Shown here: positions 52,696-60,412 of the stretch, in pieces
How positions within the stretch are numbered: the first letter of the stretch is position 1
Layout of the letters: each line of letters begins with the position of its first letter
NCBI GenBank assembly: GCA_041753575.1
Contig: JBGSUA010000120.1
Location: 22,055-86,054 of the forward strand
Source of the DNA: CG2-30-51-40 sp041753575
Lineage (GTDB): Bacteria; Desulfobacterota; DSM-4660; Desulfatiglandales; Desulfatiglandaceae
Reading direction: 5' to 3'
Length of the DNA stretch: 64,000 nucleotides
The notes under the pieces: generated by a model
Told to the model about the DNA's origin: nothing
What the model saw: only the letters and a program-made list of their open reading frames with translations
Database searches by the model: none
Made by a program: the position numbers and the translations under genes

Positions 52696-53484
52696 TTATT
52701 GTAAGGCTGGAGAAAATTCTCCTCCGGACGCCAATTCAATCATCATGAGACAAGCTTCTTTGGTGGCATTTCTGAGCTCCTCGCTTCCAAACCCGTGCCT
52801 CCATTTAAGGGAGGCCAGTTCGTCGGACACAACCAAGAGTCCTGCAAGTGAGATACCCCTGTAGGCAGCCACCGTGAGGAGGGCCGACATCTCCATCTCC
52901 ACCGCCAATAGCCCACCCCTTTGATATGATGCCACTTTGGATGCTGTCTCCCTGTAGAGAGCATCCGTTGTCCATACCGATCCCTTACGTATCTCTATGC
53001 CGCGAAGGGAGGCCTCGGCGCAGATTCTTTCGGCCATCTCCCTAGCCGGAGCAGGAATTCTCCCGCCTGAAATATAGTGGGAGGAAGTTCCCTCTTCAGA
53101 AACTGCGCCCTCGGGGACCAACAATGCCCCCACTTTTATGTCATGTTGGAGTGAACCGCACCAGCCCAGTACCCAAACACGCATTCCTCCCCTTGCGATT
53201 ATCTGCTCAAGGCCGATAACTGCCTGCGGGGCTCCAAGAAAAGGGCCTGCGACCGCAAATGCGCGCCTTTTTCCCCCCTTTGCCACACGATAGATGCTGT
53301 ATAGCCCTCCAACCCCACCTGGCATCTTTTCGGCTCCTGTCATTCTTGCCAACAGACAGAGATCCCAGTAAGTCATTGCCATAATCACATCAGCGCTTAA
53401 CGGAGGCGTATTACGTCCGGCAACTGGGGATATGACCGCCCTTTCCGCGTCTTCTATATTATCAAGGTTGGATGACACTTTCAT
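52696..53484 (-). CDS. Nucleoside phosphorylase family protein (PNP/UDP type)
   Basis: 262 residues. The fold is indicated by GGLYSIYRVAKGGKRRAFAVAGPFLGAPQAVIGLEQIIARGG near 45-90, VWVLGWCGSLQHDIKVGALLVPEGAVSEEGTSSHY (the phosphate/nucleoside loop) and LAVEMEMSALLTVAAYRGISLAGLLVVSDE, the conserved MEMSAL base/ribose site. Similar to uridine phosphorylase and related purine-like phosphorylases; substrate unknown. The frame begins at 53514 with a TTG, but the ATG at 53484 (MKVSSN) is more likely. First gene of the unit with ligA. Confidence 0.82.
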   Translation of the reverse strand: MKVSSNLDNIEDAERAVISPVAGRNTPPLSADVIMAMTYWDLCLLARMTGAEKMPGGVGGLYSIYRVAKGGKRRAFAVAGPFLGAPQAVIGLEQIIARGGMRVWVLGWCGSLQHDIKVGALLVPEGAVSEEGTSSHYISGGRIPAPAREMAERICAEASLRGIEIRKGSVWTTDALYRETASKVASYQRGGLLAVEMEMSALLTVAAYRGISLAGLLVVSDELASLKWRHGFGSEELRNATKEACLMMIELASGGEFSPALQ

Positions 53485-53651
53485 TTGTCCCGTCCGGGCC
53501 TTGCCAAAAAACAAGCCCTGATTTAATCACGATTGATATTAGAGATTAGCTCCCGCCTTGGCAACTGCAAAAACGCTTTTGACCAACACAGGTCTGGCAT
53601 ATTAAATGAGGAATAATTATGCTGCAATCGAGCCCCAACCTATGGTATTTT

Positions 53652-53922
53652 GTAACTGCTTTATATGAAAATAGATAGTCATAGCGGCGTAGCCTGTCCC
53701 GGACCCCGATCCGGGAGCCGCTATCCAGTCCTTGTTCCGGCCTTCGCCGGAATGACGACCTGGATTCCGGATCGAGTCCGGAATGACTTGCGGCATTGTC
53801 ATGCTTCGTTGTGCCCCGACAGGGCATGGCGGTTAGATAGAGAGACTGTAGGGCTGCAGGAATATGCCATACGCAATGACTGACAGTCTATCAGGCCGCA
53901 GACTAACCACCTGAATAGCTAC
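53652..53922. mobile_element. MITE-like element, copy C (271 bp) with a nested REP-like block
   Basis: Third member of the family at 3497 and 5771. Left end GTAACTGCT then TTTATATGAAAAT, shared with copy B; the right end, reversed, is GTAGCTATTCAGG. It is flanked by a perfect 8-bp direct repeat GGTATTTT (53644-53651 and 53923-53930). The internal CTTCGTTGTGCCC...GGGCATGG-GGTTAGA segment also matches B. About 110-130 bp of GC-rich hairpin DNA replaces part of the B interior. It lies between the divergent nucleoside phosphorylase and ffh genes, 45 bp upstream of the ffh -35 box. Confidence 0.8.
53681..53787. repeat. REP/PAGIQ-like palindromic repeat nested in element C
   Basis: Three consecutive GC-rich inverted repeats: CCGGACCCCGATCCGG, TCCGGCCTTCGCCGGA and TCCGGATCGAGTCCGGA, ending in the GGAATGAC word typical of the widespread palindromic units that give spurious peptides like VIPAKAGIQ. 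It has no counterpart in copies A and B, so it was inserted into C. Open frames across it are artefacts of the repeat. Confidence 0.75.
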
Positions 53923-53967
53923 GGTATTTTTTCTGATAATGTCAATATTGAAACTCGGAAAATGATA

Positions 53968-53997
53968 TTGACAGATTAGTGCATTTACTAATATACT
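53968..53997 (+). promoter_or_regulatory. Strong sigma-70-type promoter of the ffh superoperon
   Basis: Perfect -35 box TTGACA (53968-53973), 18-base spacer, and -10 TATACT (53992-53997), 28 bases before the ffh ATG in AT-rich DNA. The quality of both boxes fits constitutive, high expression of the translation genes downstream. Confidence 0.75.
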
Positions 53998-54025
53998 ACT
54001 CGTTTATGACTTGGTTAAATAGGCT

Positions 54026-55351
54026 ATGTTCGAAAGTCTGACAGATAAACTCAACCGTGTTTTCAAGAAGTTAACAGGCAGAGGGAAACTGAGCGAGGCC
54101 AACATTCAGGAGGCGCTCAGAGAGGTTCGGCTTGCCCTGCTTGAGGCCGATGTAAACTATAAGGTAGTCAAGGGCCTGGTTGAAGAGGTCCGCAAGAGAG
54201 CCGTGGGCCAGGAAGTTCTATCCAGCCTGACCCCGGGCCAGCAGGTGATCAAGATCGTTAGTGAAGAACTGGCCAGGATCATGGGAGGCCAGGCTGAGGG
54301 TCTGAAATTTGACGGCAAGCCCCCCCATCCCTTAATGCTTGTGGGGCTTCAGGGATCAGGCAAGACTACTACCGCGGCGAAGCTGGCTCTGCACCTGCAC
54401 AAGAAAGGCAGACACCCCTATCTGGTGCCCGCTGATATTTACAGGCCTGCAGCCATTGATCAGCTTGTGACACTGGCGAGGCAGATCCACGTGCCTTTTT
54501 ATCCTTCCACTACTGCGATGAGACCTGAAGACATCTCTTTGGATGCGCTCAGGAAGGCTCCCGCGGAGGGGGCGGATATAGTAATTATTGACACCGCTGG
54601 ACGGCTCCACATTGACGAGGAGTTGATGAATGAACTCGTAAGGATCAGGGATGCTGTGCATCCTGATGAGGTCCTTCTTGTTGCCGACGCAATGACAGGC
54701 CAGGACGCGGTGAACGTGGCCAAGCATTTTGATGAAAGGCTGGCTCTGTCGGGGATCATACTCTCCAAGATGGAGGGGGACGCCAGGGGAGGCGCTGCCC
54801 TTTCAATAAGATCCGTCACAGACAAGCCCATAAAGTTCATCGGGGTTGGCGAGAAGGTCGAGGCTCTGGAAACATTTTTTCCGGAAAGGATGGCTTCGCA
54901 GATATTGGGAATGGGCGATGTCCTTTCCCTGATTGAAAAGGCCCAGGGCGAGCTTGATCAGAAGGAAGCCTTGAAGCTTCAGGAAAAGCTGAGGAAGAGC
55001 AAATTCGACCTTGAGGATTTCAAGGCACAGCTCCAGCAGATAAAAAAGATGGGATCTTTGCAGGATATACTCTCGATGCTGCCCGGCATTGGGCAGTTAA
55101 AGGCTCTGAAACAGTTAAAACCGGATGATAGAGAACTCGTAAAAACAGAGGCCATAATTAATTCTATGACCAGGCAGGAGAGACGAAATTACAAGACGAT
55201 AAACGGGAGCAGGAGACTCCGTATAGCTAGAGGAAGCGGATCAAGCGTTCAAGATGTAAATAGACTGTTGAAAAATTTTGCTCAAACAAAGAAAATGATG
55301 GAAGAAGTAACAAAGAAAGGTTTCAAGAAACTGCCTTCTTTTCTTGGCTGA
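54026..55351 (+). CDS. ffh: Signal recognition particle protein Ffh
   Basis: 441-residue SRP54. NG domain with GLQGSGKTTTAAKLA (G1) near 108, DTAGRLHIDEELM (G3), LSKMEGDARGGAALS (G4 area) and GVGEKVEALETFFPERMASQILGMGD (G5/C-terminal of G). Methionine-rich M domain from about 300 (FKAQLQQIKKMGSLQDILSMLPG, TRQERRNYKTINGSRRLRIARGSG), which binds 4.5S RNA and signal sequences. Full length. First gene of a 13-gene plus-strand unit behind a near-consensus promoter. No 4.5S RNA gene was recognised here. Confidence 0.97.
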   Translation: MFESLTDKLNRVFKKLTGRGKLSEANIQEALREVRLALLEADVNYKVVKGLVEEVRKRAVGQEVLSSLTPGQQVIKIVSEELARIMGGQAEGLKFDGKPPHPLMLVGLQGSGKTTTAAKLALHLHKKGRHPYLVPADIYRPAAIDQLVTLARQIHVPFYPSTTAMRPEDISLDALRKAPAEGADIVIIDTAGRLHIDEELMNELVRIRDAVHPDEVLLVADAMTGQDAVNVAKHFDERLALSGIILSKMEGDARGGAALSIRSVTDKPIKFIGVGEKVEALETFFPERMASQILGMGDVLSLIEKAQGELDQKEALKLQEKLRKSKFDLEDFKAQLQQIKKMGSLQDILSMLPGIGQLKALKQLKPDDRELVKTEAIINSMTRQERRNYKTINGSRRLRIARGSGSSVQDVNRLLKNFAQTKKMMEEVTKKGFKKLPSFLG

Positions 55352-55425
55352 TTACAAGCTCAATCAGAGGGCTTTTTGGATAGGTATAAATATCAACAAA
55401 TAGGAAAGGAGGTGCATTCAAACAA

Positions 55426-55689
55426 ATGCAGGTTAAAATAAGGCTTACACGTATGGGATCCAAGAAGAACCCGTTCTACAGGATAGTAGCGGCATCGTCA
55501 GATTGCCCGAGAGACGGGCGTTTTCTTGAGATTCTAGGCTATTATGACCCTACGAAAGACCCTGAAGTCTTGCAAATCGAGGAAGAGAGACTCAACGACT
55601 GGTTGAGCAAAGGAGCTCAACTCACCGAGACTACCGGCTCTCTGCTTAAGAGACGCGGGGTAGCGTCATCTCACTCGACGGCGGCTTAA
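55426..55689 (+). CDS. rpsP: 30S ribosomal protein S16
   Basis: 87 residues, standard S16: VKIRLTRMGSKKNPFYRIVAASS followed by DGRFLEILGYYDPTKDP and LNDWLSKGAQLTETTGSLLKR. Preceded by AAAGGAGG with a 12-base gap to the ATG. The ffh-rpsP-khpA-rimM-trmD-rplS order is widespread in bacteria. Confidence 0.97.
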   Translation: MQVKIRLTRMGSKKNPFYRIVAASSDCPRDGRFLEILGYYDPTKDPEVLQIEEERLNDWLSKGAQLTETTGSLLKRRGVASSHSTAA

Positions 55690-55728
55690 GTTTGCGTCAT
55701 GTTGACATGATACATGGAGGTGGTCGAG

Positions 55729-55959
55729 ATGAAGGATTTGATCGAGTACATTGCCAAGTCGCTGGTGGACAAGCCCGCTGAGGTTTCCGTCAAGGAAATA
55801 GAGGGAGAACAGACATCTGTTATTGAACTTAAGGTCGCGAAGGAAGATCTTGGGAAAGTAATAGGTAAGCAGGGCCGCACAGCGCGAGCCATGCGTACTA
55901 TTCTCAGCGCGGCTTCGACCAAGATCAAGAAACGATCACTTCTGGAGATCATTGAATAG
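55729..55959 (+). CDS. khpA: RNA-binding KH-domain protein KhpA (YlqC)
   Basis: 76 residues, single KH domain: MKDLIEYIAKSLVDKPAEVSV, then VIGKQGRTARAMRTIL with the GxxG RNA-contact loop. The ATG at 55729 has GGAGG 8 bases upstream, better than the in-frame ATG at 55714. KhpA is a small RNA chaperone that often pairs with KhpB/Jag; its place between rpsP and rimM is conserved. Confidence 0.95.
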   Translation: MKDLIEYIAKSLVDKPAEVSVKEIEGEQTSVIELKVAKEDLGKVIGKQGRTARAMRTILSAASTKIKKRSLLEIIE

Positions 55960-55961
55960 CA

Positions 55962-56495
55962 TTGGGCGGTATCTCACCTGATGAATTGATTATGATTGGG
56001 GAGGTCAGATCCGCATACGGCCTTAAGGGGATTGTACTCATTGCCTCTTTCGCCCAATCTGAGGCCTCTTTTTCAGAGGCTGGAACTGTGATAGCAAAAA
56101 AGAGTTCAGGGGAGACCAAGGTTTACCCCGTTGACTTTGTTCGCCCTCATCATAGCGGCGTACTCCTCAAATTGGAGGGAGTGGAAACGAGAGATGGGGC
56201 GGAAGATCTTAAGGGGGCTGAGCTGTATTTATGCAAATCGAATCTCAAGCGCAACTCTGATGAATTTTACTGGTTCGAGATAATCGGTCTTGAGGTCTTC
56301 GATGAAGATGGAAATTGCCTGGGGTTGATCTCCGGCGTATTGCCCACAGGGGGGCCGGACATATTTGTTTTAAACAGCGGCAAGGACGAAATCCTCATCC
56401 CTGCCGCACAGGAGATGATTAAGGAGATTGACTTAAAAGCGAAAAGGATGGTTGTGGCTCTTCCGGAGGGGCTGATTGATCATCATGCGTTTTGA
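55962..56495 (+). CDS. rimM: Ribosome maturation factor RimM
   Basis: 177 residues in two parts: the N-terminal RimM barrel (IGEVRSAYGLKGIVLIASF) and the C-terminal PRC barrel (FYWFEIIGLEVFDEDGNCLG, ILIPAAQEMIKEIDLKAKRM). Helps assemble the 30S head around S19. The listed start is a TTG 2 bases after khpA; an ATG at 55992 gives a shorter form that would still contain the whole domain, so the N-terminus is uncertain. It overlaps trmD. Confidence 0.93.
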   Translation: MGGISPDELIMIGEVRSAYGLKGIVLIASFAQSEASFSEAGTVIAKKSSGETKVYPVDFVRPHHSGVLLKLEGVETRDGAEDLKGAELYLCKSNLKRNSDEFYWFEIIGLEVFDEDGNCLGLISGVLPTGGPDIFVLNSGKDEILIPAAQEMIKEIDLKAKRMVVALPEGLIDHHAF

Positions 56496-57231
56496 GGTGC
56501 TCACGATATTCCCCGAGATGTTCTCCGTTTTCTTAAAGGACGGGATAACAGGCCGCGCAGTGAAGAGCGGCCTTCTGGATGTCAGGGTTCTTAATCTGAG
56601 GGACTATGCAAGGGGAGCGCACAAGACCACAGATGACCGCCCATACGGAGGCGGTAACGGCATGGTGATGATGCCGGGTCCTATCTCAAAGGCGCTTGGC
56701 TCTATAGAAAGCAGGGCAGAAAAAAGCTTGGCAATACTCCTTTCACCCCAGGGGGAAACATTTAATCAGGAAATGGCGTGGGAGCTTTCCTCGCTGGATG
56801 AAATAGTCCTCCTGTGCGGAAGATATGAAGGCATTGATGAGCGGGTCAGACTTCTGTTTGTTGAAAAGGAGATATCAATAGGAGACTATGTCCTGTCAGG
56901 AGGGGAGCTGCCTGCGATGATAATTATGGAAGCGGTGTGCCGCCTCATACCGGGAACGCTTGGGGGTGAAAGATCGAGTCTGGAGGATTCTTTTGAGGGA
57001 GGCCTTCTGGAGTATCCTCATTACACGAGGCCGAAGATATTTGAAGGTCTAGAGGTGCCCGAGATTCTGCTTTCGGGAGATCATGCCCGTATAAGGGCAT
57101 GGAGAAGGAAGGAGGCCTTGAGGCGTACATTTGAGAGAAGGCCTGATCTGCTGGAAAAGGCAGTCCTTACGGAAGAGGACCGGATCTTTCTGGAAGAGCT
57201 GCGCGGAGGCGGTCTCTGCTCGCTTCAATGA
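56476..57231 (+). CDS. trmD: tRNA (guanine-N1)-methyltransferase TrmD
   Basis: 251 residues. SPOUT trefoil-knot enzyme that makes m1G37 and prevents frameshifting. Shows FEVLTIFPEMFSVFLKDGITGRA, DDRPYGGGNGMVMMPGPI, LLCGRYEGIDERV, SIGDYVLSGGELPAMIIMEAVCRLIPG and HYTRP. Start choice: GGAGGGG is 6 bases before a TTG at 56476 and about 15 before the ATG at 56485; the ribosome site favours TTG, and the family start (MRFEVLTIFP) favours ATG, a difference of three residues. Both overlap the end of rimM. Confidence 0.95.
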   Translation: MIIMRFEVLTIFPEMFSVFLKDGITGRAVKSGLLDVRVLNLRDYARGAHKTTDDRPYGGGNGMVMMPGPISKALGSIESRAEKSLAILLSPQGETFNQEMAWELSSLDEIVLLCGRYEGIDERVRLLFVEKEISIGDYVLSGGELPAMIIMEAVCRLIPGTLGGERSSLEDSFEGGLLEYPHYTRPKIFEGLEVPEILLSGDHARIRAWRRKEALRRTFERRPDLLEKAVLTEEDRIFLEELRGGGLCSLQ

Positions 57232-57280
57232 GTTACGGGTGCATAAGCTGCTGAAGTTTGAGCTGGGGGTAACGCCGTAA

Positions 57281-57832
57281 ATGAAACTCCATCTCGGCCT
57301 TGTTCATTATCCTGTTTACAACAAGGAAGGGAAAACGATAGCTTCAGCGATAACCGTGGTAGATCTCCACGATATTTCGAGGGCTGCGAAAACATACGGC
57401 GTAGCAAGGTTCTTTGTGATTAATCCCCTGAAAGATCAGAGGAATCTTGCCGAGAGGGTCAAGGCACACTGGACATTGGGTTTCGGTGCCCAGTACAACA
57501 AGGACAGGAAAGAGGCGCTTGAATTGATGTCGGTCGTAGGGTCTTTTGATGAAGCAGTTAATGCCATTGAGGCCATTGAAAAAAAGGCCCCTATAATAGT
57601 TGCGACCGATGCCTCAGGCCATGAGCATAACCCTCTTTCCTATGAAGAGGCCAGAAGACTTGTCAAGGATGACCAGGTGCTTTTTTTGCTTTTCGGAACA
57701 GGCTGGGGACTGGATAAGACCATGCTACAGCGGGCTCACTACACGCTTGAGCCGGTTATGGGAAGCTCGTCATACAATCATTTATCCGTGAGGAGTGCGG
57801 CGGCGATAATCCTTGATAGAATTGCAGGATAG
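57281..57832 (+). CDS. SAM-dependent RNA methyltransferase (Methyltrn_RNA_4 family)
   Basis: 183 residues. Opening LHLGLVHYPVYNKEGKTIASAITVVDLHDISRAAKTYGV and the knot-like end LLFGTGWGLDKTMLQRAHYTLEPVMGSSSYNHLSVRSAAAIILDR match a SPOUT-like family usually encoded between trmD and rplS in deltaproteobacteria and some other lineages. The target RNA is not known to me. Context suggests rRNA or tRNA modification. Confidence 0.85.
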   Translation: MKLHLGLVHYPVYNKEGKTIASAITVVDLHDISRAAKTYGVARFFVINPLKDQRNLAERVKAHWTLGFGAQYNKDRKEALELMSVVGSFDEAVNAIEAIEKKAPIIVATDASGHEHNPLSYEEARRLVKDDQVLFLLFGTGWGLDKTMLQRAHYTLEPVMGSSSYNHLSVRSAAAIILDRIAG

Positions 57833-57859
57833 CCGATTGGAGTTATTAAGGAGGCTGTT

Positions 57860-58201
57860 ATGAATATTGTTGAAATTCTCGAAAGAGAGCAGATGAGAGG
57901 CGATATCCCCGCTTTTACAACAGGGGACACCGTCCGCGTTTATGCGCGAATCAGGGAAGGCGAGAAGGAGAGAATCCAGGTCTTTCAGGGAGTTGTTATT
58001 AGAAAGCGCAAAGGCAATGTCGGGGCGACCTTTACTGTGAGGAAGGTGTCTTACGGTGTCGGGGTTGAAAGGATATTTCCGCTTCACAGTCCCCTGATTG
58101 ACAGGGTGGAAATTATGAGCAAAGGCCGCGTGAGGAGATCCCGCCTGTACTATCTCAGAGATCTAAGGGGCAAGGCGGCAAGGATCAAAGAAAAAAGATA
58201 G
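57860..58201 (+). CDS. rplS: 50S ribosomal protein L19
   Basis: 113 residues: NIVEILEREQMRGDIPAFTTGDTVRVYARIREG, QVFQGVVIRKRKGNVGATFTVRKVSYGVGVERIFPLHSP and a basic tail LRDLRGKAARIKEKR. AAGGAGG lies 8 bases before the ATG. Sits at the subunit interface of the ribosome. Confidence 0.97.
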   Translation: MNIVEILEREQMRGDIPAFTTGDTVRVYARIREGEKERIQVFQGVVIRKRKGNVGATFTVRKVSYGVGVERIFPLHSPLIDRVEIMSKGRVRRSRLYYLRDLRGKAARIKEKR

Positions 58202-58209
58202 GGCGGGCA

Positions 58210-58911
58210 GTGGCAGCCGGCTCATGGTCCCTCCGAAGTGATCCATTCCTTTTTGGGGAAGAGGAACTCCAACACCCGGGAGATACCCTTTTCTACGAAA
58301 GGGAGCTTAAGAATAGAGGCTACCGGCTTATTGCAGGGATTGATGAAGCTGGGCGAGGGCCGCTGGCAGGGCCCGTGGTCGCTGCCGCTGTTATTCTTAA
58401 TCCGGATCCGGAACTTCCGGGCGTCCGCGATTCCAAGACCATGACAGAAGCGCAAAGAGAAGAGGCCTTTCCAAAGATCCTGGGCGCCTCTGTTTGCGCT
58501 GCTGTAGGGGTAGCGTCAAACGCTGAGATAGACGATAGTGACATACTCAAAGCCACCCTTGCGGCAATGAAAAAAGCGGTTTTGACCCTTGACCCTGAGC
58601 CGGATTTCCTGCTTGTTGACGGACTCCAGACCATCTCTGTGGCGCGGCATCAGAGGTTCCTTACGAAGGGCGACCAGCGCTCTTTAAGCATAAGCGCCGC
58701 GTCTGTAGTCGCAAAGGTTTACAGGGACAGGGTGATGCGCTCTTACCATCAGCTTTATCCCGGTTACGGATTCGACAGGCACAAAGGCTACGGCACCAGA
58801 GAGCACCTTGCAGCTATCCGGAGATTGGGACCCAGCCCGATTCACAGAAAGAGCTTCAAAGGGGTTTGCAACCTTGACAAGGGAGAGACTGGATCTTGGA
58901 CATTGTGGTGA
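58210..58911 (+). CDS. rnhB: Ribonuclease HII
   Basis: 233 residues. Catalytic acidic residues in LIAGIDEAGRGPLAGPVVAAAVIL (Asp-Glu), DFLLVDGL (Asp) and SAASVVAKVYRDRVM; also YGFDRHKGYGTREHLAAIRRLGPSPIHRKSF. Removes ribonucleotides from DNA. The start is a GTG with a weak GGGCGGG site, 8 bases after rplS; about 35 residues precede the conserved domain, so a later start is possible. Its end overlaps yraN. Confidence 0.94.
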   Translation: MAAGSWSLRSDPFLFGEEELQHPGDTLFYERELKNRGYRLIAGIDEAGRGPLAGPVVAAAVILNPDPELPGVRDSKTMTEAQREEAFPKILGASVCAAVGVASNAEIDDSDILKATLAAMKKAVLTLDPEPDFLLVDGLQTISVARHQRFLTKGDQRSLSISAASVVAKVYRDRVMRSYHQLYPGYGFDRHKGYGTREHLAAIRRLGPSPIHRKSFKGVCNLDKGETGSWTLW

Positions 58912-59242
58912 GGAGCTTGCCTCTGCCGCCATTGAGCGGGCAGGCTATAAAAAGATATGCGCCAACTATCGCTGCCGTCTTGGAGAGATAGACCTTATTG
59001 CGACAGAAGGAGGCACCCTGGTATTTATCGAGATAAAGACCAGAAGCGGATGCTCTACTGCTGCCGCCAAAGAGGCGGTGAATCACAGAAAGCAGCGCCA
59101 GATTACAAAGGCTGCCTTGAATTATATGAAGTCAAACGGCTGCCTCGATAAAAAAGCTCGTTTTGACGTAGTTGCCATCGGTTTGGGTGAAGAAGGCCCA
59201 GACATTGAGATTATTAGAAACGCTTTTGATGCGGCCTATTGA
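58874..59242 (+). CDS. yraN: UPF0102 (YraN) nuclease-like protein
   Basis: 122 residues. PDDEXK-type fold seen in GHCGEELASAAIERAGYKKICANYRCRLGEIDLIATEGGTLVFIEIKTRS, where the GEIDLIA Asp and the E-I-K motif form the predicted active site. Function unknown; often next to rnhB and rsmI. Start taken as a TTG with AAAGGGG upstream (overlaps rnhB by 38 bases); the frame is open further back, but family members begin just before the G-x-x-G-E motif. Confidence 0.88.
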   Translation: MTRERLDLGHCGEELASAAIERAGYKKICANYRCRLGEIDLIATEGGTLVFIEIKTRSGCSTAAAKEAVNHRKQRQITKAALNYMKSNGCLDKKARFDVVAIGLGEEGPDIEIIRNAFDAAY

Positions 59243-60140
59243 CGAGTCATTGGTGAAGCAAAACAAGGGCTCCCATGGAGTTGAAGCAGGTACCCTTTAT
59301 GTGGTTGCCACTCCTATTGGGAACCTTGAAGACATTACAGGGAGGGCACTCAGCGTACTGAAAGGTGTGGATCTGATCGCTGCTGAAGGCACAAGCCGTA
59401 CCAGACAATTGTGCGCCCACTATGGAATATCAGCAAAGATAACCAGCCTTAATCAGCACAACCAGAAGACGAAGGCAGAACAGCTCCTGGGGGAACTCCG
59501 GCAGGGATGCGACATAGCCCTTGTCACCAATGCCGGAACGCCAGGCATATCTGATCCCGGCTCCTATCTTGCAGACACGGTCTTAAAGGCCGGCCTCAGG
59601 GTAAGCCCGGTCCCCGGCCCTTCCGCGGTAATGAGCGCCCTTTCGGTCTCGGGCCTTCCGGCCGAGCAGTTTGTTTTCGTTGGCTTTCTCCCGAACCGGA
59701 GCGCAAAGCGAAAACAGCAATTAAGAGAGCTGCTGGGAGAAACGCGCACCGTAGTGTTCCTGGAGGCCCCGCATCGTGTGGAGGCCATGTTAAAAGACGT
59801 GCTGGAGATCTTAGGGGATCGAACACTGACTATAGCGAGGGAGATGACAAAGCTATTCGAGGAGGTAAAGAGGGGGAAAGTCACCTCTGTATTAAACGAA
59901 ATATCCGCTGAGACACCGCGCGGGGAATACACTATCGTTTTAGAGGGAGGGCAAAGACCGCTCCGGCCGGCCTTCGATGATCTCAAGCTGGCACGCATCC
60001 TGGAACTGGCCTTTGAAAAACACCCCATGGGGATGAAGGACATAGCGCTTAGGGTATCCGAGATCGCCGATCTCCCATTCAGAAAGGTTTATAAGGAATG
60101 CCTTGCCAGGGGAAAGACTGGCCTGGGCCAAAGACGGTAA
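59229..60140 (+). CDS. rsmI: 16S rRNA (cytidine 1402-2'-O)-methyltransferase RsmI
   Basis: 303 residues of the tetrapyrrole-methylase-like RsmI family: LYVVATPIGNLEDITGRALSVLKGVDLIAAE, then ALVTNAGTPGISDPGSYLA, VSPVPGPSAVMSALSVSGLP, FVGFLPNRSAKRKQQL and EAPHRVEAMLKDV. Methylates C1402 in the decoding centre. The ATG at 59229 overlaps yraN by 14 bases; a GTG about 30 bases later is an alternative. Its stop overlaps the ptsH ATG by one base. Confidence 0.94.
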   Translation: MRPIDESLVKQNKGSHGVEAGTLYVVATPIGNLEDITGRALSVLKGVDLIAAEGTSRTRQLCAHYGISAKITSLNQHNQKTKAEQLLGELRQGCDIALVTNAGTPGISDPGSYLADTVLKAGLRVSPVPGPSAVMSALSVSGLPAEQFVFVGFLPNRSAKRKQQLRELLGETRTVVFLEAPHRVEAMLKDVLEILGDRTLTIAREMTKLFEEVKRGKVTSVLNEISAETPRGEYTIVLEGGQRPLRPAFDDLKLARILELAFEKHPMGMKDIALRVSEIADLPFRKVYKECLARGKTGLGQRR

Positions 60141-60412
60141 TGGAAATTGTCAAGAATCTAACAGTTAGAAATGGGCTGGGCATTCACGCCAGGGCAGCCG
60201 CAAAGATAGTTGAACTGGCAAAGAAGCACAGTTCGATCCTTTTTCTCGCCAAGGACGGCAAAGAAGCCGATGGGTCGAATATCCTTTCCATCCTGACGCT
60301 TGCCTGCCCTAAGGGCACTGAAATAAAGGCCCGTGCCGTGGGAGAAGACTGCAACGAATTGATTTTGAAGCTCTCTGAGCTATTCGACAGTAAGTTTGGC
60401 GAGGCGGCATGA
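60140..60412 (+). CDS. ptsH: Phosphocarrier protein HPr
   Basis: 90 residues. Active-site histidine in VRNGLGIHARAAAKIVELAKKHSS, near position 17. The helix normally carrying the regulatory serine (A-K-S46) reads DGSNILSILTLA, with Asn at the Ser46 position by alignment, so inhibition by an HPr kinase may not work in the usual way. It couples to rsmI (TAATG) and to ptsI (ATGA). HPr takes phosphate from enzyme I. Confidence 0.93.
   Translation: MEIVKNLTVRNGLGIHARAAAKIVELAKKHSSILFLAKDGKEADGSNILSILTLACPKGTEIKARAVGEDCNELILKLSELFDSKFGEAA

Noticed and set aside
53546..53883. Several short open frames between the nucleoside phosphorylase and ffh
   Set aside because: They are translations of the REP-like palindromes (peptides of the IPDSIRNPGRHSGEGRN type) inside element C.
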